Below are positions 7,776-14,542 of a DNA stretch of 35,274 nt, one piece after another; position 1 is the stretch's first letter, and each line of letters opens with the position of its first letter. Position numbers and translations under genes: made by a program. Below the pieces are notes generated by a model. It was not told where the DNA came from. It did not search any database and saw only the letters and a program-made list of their open reading frames with translations. The stretch is taken from positions 1-35,274 of the forward strand of contig CAMWWU010000004.1 in NCBI GenBank assembly GCA_947178025.1. The letters are read 5' to 3'. The DNA is from an uncultured Alistipes sp. (lineage in GTDB: Bacteria > Bacteroidota > Bacteroidia > Bacteroidales > Rikenellaceae).

Positions 7776-8539
7776 TACGCATCCTTTTGTCGCTTCTCTT
7801 GCTGCTGCCCCTGGGGGCTGCGGCTCAGCAGGACTCGCTGCGCGTGCTGTGGGTCGGCAACAGTTTCACGTTCTACAACGATCTGCCTGCGATGGTGCGC
7901 GAGATCGCCTCGACGCAGAAGGTCAAGCTCTCCTGCACGCGCTTCCTCAAGGGCGGCGAACGCTTCACGGGGCACCTCGGGAACGAAGCCCTGCTGAAAG
8001 CCCTCGCCGACGGAGGCTGGGACTACGTGATCCTCCAGGAGCAGAGCACGGCGCCCGCCATGACGACCGAATCGGTGGCGCGCGAGGTCTATCCGGCCGC
8101 CCGGAGGCTCGACAGCCTGGCCCATGCCGGTTCGCCCGGCGTGCGGGTGATCTTCTACATGACCTGGGGGCACAAATACGGCAACCGCAAGCCCGACGCG
8201 TCGTATCCGCTCGCGAACGGCTACGAGGGGATGCAGGAGCGGCTCAAGACGAGCTATCTCGAAATGGCCTACGCCAACGACGCCTGGTGCGCTCCGGTGG
8301 GGATGGCCTGGCGGCAGGTGCGCGCCGAGCGTCCCGACTGGCAGCTCTACCGCAACGACTGCTACCACCCGTCGGTCGTCGGCAGCTATCTGGCGGCCAA
8401 CGTGATCTTCACGACGATCTTCGGGAGAACCTATCAGACCGGATTCACGGCCGACCTCCCCGTAGAGCAGGCCGAGTACCTGCAGCGGACGGCTCAGCGG
8501 ACCGTGCTCGACAACCTCGTGCTGCTGAATATCCGGTAA
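7772..8539 (+). CDS. Secreted SGNH/GDSL hydrolase, DUF4886 type
   Basis: A 255-residue protein with a signal peptide (MIRILLSLLLLLPLGAAAQQ). The mature protein opens with VLWVGNSFTFYNDLP, the SGNH block I with the nucleophilic Ser. A C-terminal DCYHPS supplies the Asp-x-x-His pair of block V. Such enzymes are esterases or lipases and may deacetylate carbohydrates, but the substrate cannot be read from the sequence. The start overlaps the nth stop by four bases, so it is translationally coupled although functionally unrelated. Confidence 0.87.
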   Translation: MIRILLSLLLLLPLGAAAQQDSLRVLWVGNSFTFYNDLPAMVREIASTQKVKLSCTRFLKGGERFTGHLGNEALLKALADGGWDYVILQEQSTAPAMTTESVAREVYPAARRLDSLAHAGSPGVRVIFYMTWGHKYGNRKPDASYPLANGYEGMQERLKTSYLEMAYANDAWCAPVGMAWRQVRAERPDWQLYRNDCYHPSVVGSYLAANVIFTTIFGRTYQTGFTADLPVEQAEYLQRTAQRTVLDNLVLLNIR

Positions 8540-8564
8540 GGGGGCGGATTCCGGATATTTTGCG

Positions 8565-8572
8565 TATATTTG
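8565..8572 (+). promoter_or_regulatory. Candidate -7 box for the nrnA gene
   Basis: TATATTTG matches TAnnTTTG and lies 25 bases before the ATG at 8598, the expected distance for a Bacteroidetes promoter. No clear TTTG lies at the 19-20 base distance, so the -33 part is weak. Confidence 0.5.
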
Positions 8573-8597
8573 CCTTGTCTACCAAAGCGAATACCGA

Positions 8598-9626
8598 ATG
8601 AAACTGTCGAAAGAGGGAGTCGAAGAGCTGCGGGGGCTGCTCGCCAGGCCGCAGCGCATCGTGATCGTCTCCCATACCAATCCCGACGGCGACGCCGTGG
8701 GCTCGTCGCTCGCCTGGGCCGAAGCGCTCCGGACGATGGGGCACAGCGTGACGTGCGTCGTGCCGAACAAGTATCCCTATTTCCTCGACTGGATGCAGGG
8801 CATCGAACAGGTCGTGATCTTCCGCACCGACACCGAGGGGCGCGCCGCCCGGGCCATCGCCGAGGCCGAAACGATCTTCTGTCTCGACTTCAACGCCGTG
8901 TCGCGGCTCGAAAACCTGACCGAAACGATCGAATCCAACCGCACGGCGCGGCGCGTGCTGATCGACCACCACCTCGCCCCCGGCGAGGGCTTCGACATCG
9001 CCTTCTCGCACCCCGATTCGTCGAGCACCTGCTTCGTGGTCTACTCGCTCATCGAGGCGATGTTCGGCCCGGAGGCGATCTCGCCGCGGATGGCCGAGGC
9101 GCTCTACGTCGGCATGATGACCGACACGGGGAACTTCGCCTTCTCGTTCCTCACGCCCGAGCTCTTCCGCGCCGTGGCGGTGCTCGTCGAGCGCGGCATC
9201 GACATTCCGCGCATCCACAACAGCGTCTACAACTCCTACACCGAGGGCCGTGCGCGGCTCTTCGGCTACGCCATCAACCGCAAGATGGAGCTTATCGAGG
9301 ACGGTACGGTGGCCTACATGTCGCTTCTGGAGCACGAGATGCGCCGCTTCCAGTTCCAGCAGGGCGACAGCGAGGGGTTCGTCAACTACGCGCTGACGAT
9401 CAAGAAGGTGAAGATGTCGGCGATGTTCCTGGCGCACCGCAAGTTCATCCGCGTGTCGCTGCGCTCGCGCGGCGACGTGGACGTCAACCTCTTCGCCCGC
9501 AAGTACTTCAACGGCGGCGGCCACCGCAATGCCGCCGGCGGCAAGTCGTTCGACTCGATGCCCGAAACCATCGAACGCTACGTTCGCGCCGTGCGCGAAT
9601 TCGCCGAGGAGGGGCATCTCGGTTAA
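8598..9626 (+). CDS. nrnA: DHH/DHHA1 phosphoesterase, NrnA-like nanoRNase/pAp phosphatase
   Basis: A 342-residue cytoplasmic DHH phosphoesterase. The DHH domain shows SHTNPDGDAVGSS (25-37), the metal-binding Asp in CLDFNA (about 95-100) and DHH itself at 123-125. The DHHA1 domain ends with the substrate-binding GGGHRNAAGG (about 313-322). NrnA-type enzymes degrade short oligoribonucleotides and dephosphorylate 3'-phosphoadenosine 5'-phosphate; cyclic-dinucleotide breakdown products are also substrates in relatives. It lacks the PAS/GGDEF extensions of GdpP, so stand-alone NrnA is the best call. The next gene starts three bases after its stop. Confidence 0.92.
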   Translation: MKLSKEGVEELRGLLARPQRIVIVSHTNPDGDAVGSSLAWAEALRTMGHSVTCVVPNKYPYFLDWMQGIEQVVIFRTDTEGRAARAIAEAETIFCLDFNAVSRLENLTETIESNRTARRVLIDHHLAPGEGFDIAFSHPDSSSTCFVVYSLIEAMFGPEAISPRMAEALYVGMMTDTGNFAFSFLTPELFRAVAVLVERGIDIPRIHNSVYNSYTEGRARLFGYAINRKMELIEDGTVAYMSLLEHEMRRFQFQQGDSEGFVNYALTIKKVKMSAMFLAHRKFIRVSLRSRGDVDVNLFARKYFNGGGHRNAAGGKSFDSMPETIERYVRAVREFAEEGHLG

Positions 9627-9629
9627 AAA

Positions 9630-10568
9630 ATGAAGAACGGTATGTTTTCTGCTCGTCCCGCCTGGCTGCGGGCGGCTTTCGCGGCGCTCTTCTGCGCCGC
9701 GTTCTTCTGTTCGCCCGCCGTGTCGCTTTTCGCGGGCATTCTGTTCGCCCTTTTGCTGGGCAATCCCTACGCTGCGTTGAGCAAGTCGCTCTCGAAGAAG
9801 ATGCTTCAGTGGTGCGTGGTGGGGCTGGGCTTCGGCATGAACTTCCACGCTTCGCTGGCAGCCGGCCGCGACGGCATGCTCTTCACGATCGTTTCGGTCG
9901 TGGCGGTCATGCTGCTGGGTGTCGTGCTGGGGCGTCTGCTCGGCGTAGGCCGCAAGAGCGCCTACTTGATCTCGGCCGGTACGGCCATCTGCGGCGGCAG
10001 CGCCATTGCGGCCGTGGCCCCGGTCATCGACTCCGACGAGAACGAGACCTCGCTTTCGCTGGCGACGATCTTCGTGCTGAACGCCGTGGCGCTCTTCCTC
10101 TTTCCGGCCCTGGGGGCCCGGATCGGCATGACGGAGCGCGAATTCGGAACCTGGGCGGCCATCGCCATCCACGACACCTCGTCGGTGGTGGGGGCCGGAG
10201 CCGCTTACGGCGAGGAGGCCTTGCTGGTGGCGACGACCGTGAAGCTGACCCGTGCGCTGTGGATCATTCCGCTGTCGCTGGTCTCGATGGCCGTGTTCCG
10301 TCGCAAGGGAACGAAGATCCGCATCCCCTGGTTCATCGGGTGGTTCGTCGTCGCCATGTTGGTGAACACCTACTGCAACCTGCCCGGGTGGTTCTCGCAC
10401 GGCGTGTCGCTCGCGTCGCGCGCCGGGCTCTCGGCTACGCTCTTCCTGATCGGTGGCGGGCTTTCGGCGGAGGTGATCCGTCGCGTAGGGATCCGGCCGC
10501 TGGTGCTGGGCGTGGCGCTCTGGGCCGTGATCTCGCTCTTGTCGCTCGGGGTGATTCTGCTGCCGTAA
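9630..10568 (+). CDS. YeiH/UPF0324-family membrane protein (putative sulfate exporter family)
   Basis: A 312-residue polytopic membrane protein with about ten hydrophobic helices. Family signatures are VVGLGFGMNF near residue 70, SAGTAICGGSAIAAVAPVI (about 115-133) and WAAIAIHDTSSVVGAG in the second half. The family is annotated as putative sulfate exporter, but for most members the substrate is unproven. It is probably co-transcribed with the NrnA gene, three bases upstream. A sulfur link through pAp (a product of sulfate assimilation) is attractive but only inference. Confidence 0.88.
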   Translation: MKNGMFSARPAWLRAAFAALFCAAFFCSPAVSLFAGILFALLLGNPYAALSKSLSKKMLQWCVVGLGFGMNFHASLAAGRDGMLFTIVSVVAVMLLGVVLGRLLGVGRKSAYLISAGTAICGGSAIAAVAPVIDSDENETSLSLATIFVLNAVALFLFPALGARIGMTEREFGTWAAIAIHDTSSVVGAGAAYGEEALLVATTVKLTRALWIIPLSLVSMAVFRRKGTKIRIPWFIGWFVVAMLVNTYCNLPGWFSHGVSLASRAGLSATLFLIGGGLSAEVIRRVGIRPLVLGVALWAVISLLSLGVILLP

Positions 10569-10571
10569 GGA

Positions 10572-10584
10572 CGGGGCCGCCCCG
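10572..10584. terminator. Small GC hairpin between convergent genes
   Basis: CGGGG (10572-10576) and CCCCG (10580-10584) enclose CCG in the 18-base gap between the YeiH-family gene and the convergent GNAT gene. No T-run follows on either strand, so efficient termination is doubtful. Confidence 0.25.
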
Positions 10585-10586
10585 AA

Positions 10587-11168
10587 TCAGTGCGCCGGCA
10601 TTTCGATGCGCGGCATTTCGGGGCGCTCGTGATCCGAATAGAGGAGCACGTGCTCCCGTATGAAGTCCGCGAATGCGCGGGCTTCGTCGTTTTCGAGGGG
10701 TGCCGGACGGCTCAGCAGCACGAGTCGGTGCGGCTCGAAGGGGCGCCGGTAGGAGGGGTGCAGGTAGTGCCAGGGATTGGCTGCGAAGCCCGAGCGTTCG
10801 TAGAAGTGCAGCCGCCGGACGGAGATCTCGTCCTCGGGCGGGTCGATCTCCAGCACGAGGCGTCCGAACCGTTCGCCGAGCGCTTCGAGGGCCCGGCTGC
10901 CGATCTGCTGTCCGCGCAGGGCCGGATCGACGGCCAGGTGCTCGACGTAGCGGAACGGGCCCGCCTGCCAGTGGAACAGCAGGCCGGCCATGCGGTCGCC
11001 GAGCCGGATGGCGTCGGCCTCGAAGAGCGGGTCGGCGAGGGCTTCGGCATAGCGCTCCTCGTGCCAGCGCTCCTTGGCCGGGAAGGCGTTCCGGTAGATC
11101 GTCATCGCCTCGGCCCAACCCGGGTCGTCGCACGAAGCGAAGGGAACGAGTGTCGGGGCGGGGATCAT
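10587..11168 (-). CDS. GNAT-family N-acetyltransferase
   Basis: A 193-residue acetyltransferase-type protein. HLAVDPALRGQQIGSRALEAL (in pieces, about 77-98) is the GNAT motif A, with RGQQIG at 85-90 as the acetyl-CoA pyrophosphate loop. VLEIDPPEDE and RRLHFYERSGF (about 105-128) correspond to motif B. The start at 11168 overlaps the stop of the LacI-family gene by four bases (ATGA), so the two are translationally coupled. The acceptor substrate is unknown. The C-terminal about 45 residues extend beyond the minimal GNAT fold. Confidence 0.87.
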   Translation of the reverse strand: MIPAPTLVPFASCDDPGWAEAMTIYRNAFPAKERWHEERYAEALADPLFEADAIRLGDRMAGLLFHWQAGPFRYVEHLAVDPALRGQQIGSRALEALGERFGRLVLEIDPPEDEISVRRLHFYERSGFAANPWHYLHPSYRRPFEPHRLVLLSRPAPLENDEARAFADFIREHVLLYSDHERPEMPRIEMPAH

Positions 11169-12193
11169 TCGGCGGTCGTTTTGCGGGGTGCGCGCACCGA
11201 GTCGCGCACGGTGATGGTCGGCGGCAGCAGGATCTGCGAATGGTTCGCGCGGTTGTCCCGGATCATTTGCAGGAGCATCTTGATGGCCAGAATCCCCATC
11301 TCTTCGATCGGCTGATTCACGCGCGTGATGGCCGGCGAGAGGAAATCGAGGTAGGTATAGTTGTCGAACGATATGACCGACAGATCGTCGGGGATCCGCA
11401 GTCCGGCCTCTTCGGCGGCCTTCATCGTGCCGAGCAGAATCGTGTTGCTCAGGGCGAAGATCGCCGTGGGCGGCTCGGGTTCGGCGAGGGCGAGCTTGGC
11501 CTCGATGTAGCCGTTCTGGATCGAGAAGTCGCTGCCCGAAACGACGGCCCGGTCGTCGAGTCCGAAGTCGTGCAGCGCTTCGCGGTATCCCCGCACGCGT
11601 TCGGACGAGGTGATCGACGCCGACGGCCCCTGGATGCAGCGGATGTTGCGGTGGCCGTAGTCGAGCAGCATCCGGGTGGCGTTGTAGCTGCCCTGAAAGT
11701 TGTCCGTCGAGACGTAGGGGAGCGACGATTCGGGGAAATAACGGTCGATCAGTACGATGGGCGTGTGCTGCGCGACCTCTTCCAGCTGCTCGGGCGTGTT
11801 GCTGCACGGCACGACGATCACGCCGTCGATGTTGCGGCTCAACAGCGAATTGAGCCCTTCCGACTCCTCTTTCTCGTTCTCCATCGAGTCGATCAGGATC
11901 ACGGTGTAGTCGTGCAGCCGCGCTTCGTGGATGATGACATTGGCGATGTTGGCGAAGAAGGGGTTGTCGATGCTCGGAACGAGCAGCCCGACCGTATTGG
12001 TGCGTTTCGTGCGGAGACTTTGTGCCGTCAGGTTGGGCGTGTAGTTGCACTTTTGCGCAAATTCTTTGATTTTGCGCACGGTCTGCTCGCTGATCCGGTA
12101 CTTCTGCGCTTTCCCGTTCAGCACGCGCGATATGGTCGATATGGAGAAACCGGTTCGCTCGGCGATGGAAATCAGGGTCTCTTTTTGCGTCAT
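11165..12193 (-). CDS. LacI-family transcriptional regulator of the ribokinase/SusCD locus
   Basis: A 342-residue LacI/GalR-type repressor. The N-terminal helix-turn-helix reads TLISIAERTGFSISTISRVLN (in pieces, about 6-26), followed by the hinge and YTPNLTAQSLRTKRTNTVGLLVP, then a periplasmic-binding-protein-like effector domain (about 66-340). The start at 12193 places the HTH at the N-terminus as usual; a longer reading upstream would cross its own promoter. It is divergent from ribokinase, with a palindromic operator in between, so it most likely controls the plus-strand locus and responds to ribose or a related sugar. Effector identity is inference. Confidence 0.93.
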   Translation of the reverse strand: MTQKETLISIAERTGFSISTISRVLNGKAQKYRISEQTVRKIKEFAQKCNYTPNLTAQSLRTKRTNTVGLLVPSIDNPFFANIANVIIHEARLHDYTVILIDSMENEKEESEGLNSLLSRNIDGVIVVPCSNTPEQLEEVAQHTPIVLIDRYFPESSLPYVSTDNFQGSYNATRMLLDYGHRNIRCIQGPSASITSSERVRGYREALHDFGLDDRAVVSGSDFSIQNGYIEAKLALAEPEPPTAIFALSNTILLGTMKAAEEAGLRIPDDLSVISFDNYTYLDFLSPAITRVNQPIEEMGILAIKMLLQMIRDNRANHSQILLPPTITVRDSVRAPRKTTAE

Positions 12194-12212
12194 TTCCTTG
12201 AATTTAATGAGA

Positions 12213-12244
12213 CAAAGATAGGTTTTTTTTGAAAAATTATCAAA
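12213..12244 (-). promoter_or_regulatory. Promoter of the LacI-family regulator gene
   Basis: Read on the minus strand, TTTG (12244-12241), a 20-base spacer and TATCTTTG (12220-12213) match the Bacteroidetes consensus. The start codon at 12193 lies 19 bases after the -7 box. Confidence 0.75.
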
Positions 12245-12250
12245 AAACGC

Positions 12251-12281
12251 TTGGAAGAAAGCCGTATTTATATTATGTTTG
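12251..12281 (+). promoter_or_regulatory. Promoter of the ribokinase/SusCD locus
   Basis: TTG (12251-12253), a 20-base spacer and TATGTTTG (12274-12281) form a Bacteroidetes-type promoter facing ribokinase. The expected start of transcription falls around 12284-12289, inside the operator, giving a leader of about 80 bases. Confidence 0.72.
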
Positions 12282-12298
12282 CACAAACGTTTGCGCAA
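12279..12298. promoter_or_regulatory. LacI-family operator overlapping the -7 box
   Basis: TTGCACAAACGTTTGCGCAA is a 20-base near-perfect palindrome with a central CG (12288/12289), the typical form of a LacI/GalR-family operator; only one symmetric pair mismatches. It covers the last three bases of the ribokinase-side -7 box and the predicted transcription start, so binding would block initiation. It lies about 35 bases upstream of the regulator's own promoter and so may leave that one largely free. Confidence 0.82.
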
Positions 12299-12365
12299 GG
12301 CTCTTTCCGACCGGAGGCCGAACGTGGGCGAAACCATGCCGCAAAAACCTTAAAACTTATCTCGA

Positions 12366-13298
12366 ATGAACCCCCGTAAAATTGTCGTCATCGGCAGCAG
12401 CAACACCGACATGGTGATTAAATCCGAGCGGCTGCCCGCTCCCGGCGAAACCGTCCTGGGCGGTACTTTTCTGATGAATCCCGGCGGAAAGGGTGCCAAT
12501 CAGGCCGTCGCAGCCGCCCGGCTGGGCGGCGATGTGACCTTTGTCTGCAAAACCGGAACCGACCTCTTCGCCCAACGTGCCGAGGAGGGTTACCGGCGCG
12601 AGGGTATCGACACCGCATTCGTATTGCGCAATGCCGACGTGCCGTCGGGCGTGGCGCTCATCACCGTCGATGCCGAAGGCGAAAACTGCATCGTCGTCGC
12701 GCCGGGTGCCAATGATACGCTTTCGCCCGCCGACATCGAGCAGGCGCGTGCCGTGATCGAATCCGCCGATCTGGTCGTCATGCAGCTTGAGATTCCGCTC
12801 GATACCGTTCTGGCGGCCGCACGCATCGCCCGCGCCGCGGGAGCGCGCGTGCTGCTCAACCCTGCGCCTGCGCCCGCCCGCCCGCTCTCCGACGAGTTGC
12901 TCTCGCTGGTCGACCTGCTGATTCCCAATCGCACCGAGGCCGAGCTGCTCTCGGGAGTCCGTATCGCGGAGTGGGAGGATGCCGAATCGGCGGCCGTCCG
13001 GCTTCATGAACGCGGCGTCGGCAGCGTGCTCATTACGCTCGGCTCGCGCGGGGCGCTCTGTTTCGACGGCATACGCCATGAGCGCATCGCATCCTGTCCG
13101 GTCAAATCCGTCGACTCGACCGGTGCGGGCGATACGTTCTGCGGTGCGCTCTGCGTGGCGCTCTCCGAAGGCCGCGACCTCGTGGCGGCGGCCCGTTTCG
13201 CTTCGCTCGTGGCGTCGATTTCGGTGACTCGGGTCGGAGCGCAGCAGGCGATCCCCTATCGGACGGAGGTGGATCGGGCGCTCGCTGCGCAATCCTGA
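12366..13298 (+). CDS. rbsK: Ribokinase (PfkB family)
   Basis: A 310-residue cytoplasmic sugar kinase converting D-ribose to ribose 5-phosphate. PfkB signature 1 is at NPGGKGANQA (38-47) and signature 2 at DSTGAGDTF (250-258), with D256 as catalytic base. The N-terminal SSNTDMV (11-17) and NPAPA (about 165-169) are also typical of ribokinase rather than fructokinase or adenosine kinase. It is the first gene after the LacI operator, with the nucleoside hydrolase and permease downstream, which supports ribose as substrate. A related PfkB substrate such as deoxyribose cannot be excluded. Confidence 0.93.
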   Translation: MNPRKIVVIGSSNTDMVIKSERLPAPGETVLGGTFLMNPGGKGANQAVAAARLGGDVTFVCKTGTDLFAQRAEEGYRREGIDTAFVLRNADVPSGVALITVDAEGENCIVVAPGANDTLSPADIEQARAVIESADLVVMQLEIPLDTVLAAARIARAAGARVLLNPAPAPARPLSDELLSLVDLLIPNRTEAELLSGVRIAEWEDAESAAVRLHERGVGSVLITLGSRGALCFDGIRHERIASCPVKSVDSTGAGDTFCGALCVALSEGRDLVAAARFASLVASISVTRVGAQQAIPYRTEVDRALAAQS

Positions 13299-13342
13299 CC
13301 GTAAGGACGAACCTTGAAAAACTATACCTAAAACCCTATTGT

Positions 13343-14518
13343 ATGAGAAACCTGAACTTAAAGGTTCTCGTCTGCGCGCTCGCTTTTGCTTCGGCGGGAT
13401 GCAGCGACGAGAGCGAACCGAATGCGGTGCCTGTCGCGCCTATTCTGAAGGAAGTGGTCATGCCGGCAGAGAGCAGGGCGCTTCCCGGAACCACGGTGAC
13501 GATCTCCGGAAAGGGATTCGATGTCTCCGACAAGATTTTCTGCGAGTCGCTCGCGGAGGAGCTCGATTTCGTACCCGAAATCGAGCATGTAAACGACCAG
13601 GGCATCTCGTTCGCCATCCCGGCGGAGGCCGCTGGCCCCTATGCCGTGACGGTCGAGCGCGCCGGTTTGACGAGCCGTCTGCCCGGCGAGCTGAAAGTGC
13701 CTTATGTCATCGTCATCGAAGGGCTGTCCGTGCCTTCGGGCAACGTGGTGCGCGGCGCCGTACTCGCTGTCCGGGGCAGCGGTTTCGAAGCCGGCGACGT
13801 GGCGAACTTCTCGTCTGACGGATATCCGGGCGGTACGATCGTCGCGACGGACGTGAACGTTACGGACTCCGGTATCGAAGTGAAGATTCCCGAGTCGTGC
13901 TACGGTGTCAATACGCTGACGATCGTGCGCGGCACGCGCCAGGCCAACCTCGGCCGGGTGAATGTCTCCGTTTCGGTCGGCGACGAGGTCGGCGGCGGTA
14001 TCGTCTTCTACACCTCCGACAAGGGGCTGCACGGGCTGATCGTCAAACGGACCAACACCGGCACGCCGACCCAGCAGTGGGGGCCGACGTCGCTGCACGG
14101 AGGTACGAAAAAGGATCTTTACACCGGTAAGGAGAATACGCGCCTTTGCGTGGCCAAGATGGCCGATTTCCATCAGCAGTTCGCTACCTGGCCCGCGGAC
14201 AAGCTGTCGGCCGCCGAGCTGTGCGCCGCCGAGAGCGAAACGGTCGACGGCGTGGTTTACGACGACTGGTTCCTCCCCTCGCAGCAGGAGCTGGCGGAAC
14301 TCTTCAAGGCTCGGGCTGCCGGCCTTTTCTCGGGCGGCAAGTCTGCGGCCGATCTTCCGGCCAACAACTACTGGACGTCGACCGAGGGCGACAACGATGC
14401 CAACGCTCCGATCTGGAGCGCCTACTACGTGAATTTCTACGAAACGGAGTCGCTCGTGTCGAGCAACAGCGACAAGGAGGCTTGGCAGATCGGTATTCGC
14501 GCCATCCGTCAATTTTAG
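13343..14518 (+). CDS. Surface lipoprotein with IPT/TIG repeats and a C-terminal DUF1566/Lcl-like domain
   Basis: A 391-residue lipoprotein with lipobox ASAGC (C20). The residues after the Cys, SDESE, fit the acidic export signal that sends Bacteroidetes lipoproteins to the cell surface. Two immunoglobulin-like IPT/TIG repeats follow (about 33-120 and 121-210). The C-terminal domain (about 212-391) shows GGGIVFYTSDKGLHGL, DDWFLPSQQELAELF, NNYWTSTE and IGIRAIRQF, the pattern of DUF1566/Fib_succ_major-type domains. SusE/SusF-like glycan binding is a reasonable role, but such genes usually follow SusD; here it precedes SusC by 24 bases. It begins 44 bases after ribokinase with no separate promoter seen. 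Confidence 0.82.
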   Translation: MRNLNLKVLVCALAFASAGCSDESEPNAVPVAPILKEVVMPAESRALPGTTVTISGKGFDVSDKIFCESLAEELDFVPEIEHVNDQGISFAIPAEAAGPYAVTVERAGLTSRLPGELKVPYVIVIEGLSVPSGNVVRGAVLAVRGSGFEAGDVANFSSDGYPGGTIVATDVNVTDSGIEVKIPESCYGVNTLTIVRGTRQANLGRVNVSVSVGDEVGGGIVFYTSDKGLHGLIVKRTNTGTPTQQWGPTSLHGGTKKDLYTGKENTRLCVAKMADFHQQFATWPADKLSAAELCAAESETVDGVVYDDWFLPSQQELAELFKARAAGLFSGGKSAADLPANNYWTSTEGDNDANAPIWSAYYVNFYETESLVSSNSDKEAWQIGIRAIRQF

Positions 14519-14542
14519 CGAACCTACTAACCGAATAAAACG

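Noticed and set aside
5087-8539. A plus-strand frame of about 1150 codons running from inside the helicase gene through nth into the SGNH gene
   Set aside because: Only its final about 255 residues (from 7772) are a real protein with a signal peptide and SGNH motifs. The upstream part is a frame-shadow of the helicase and nth genes.
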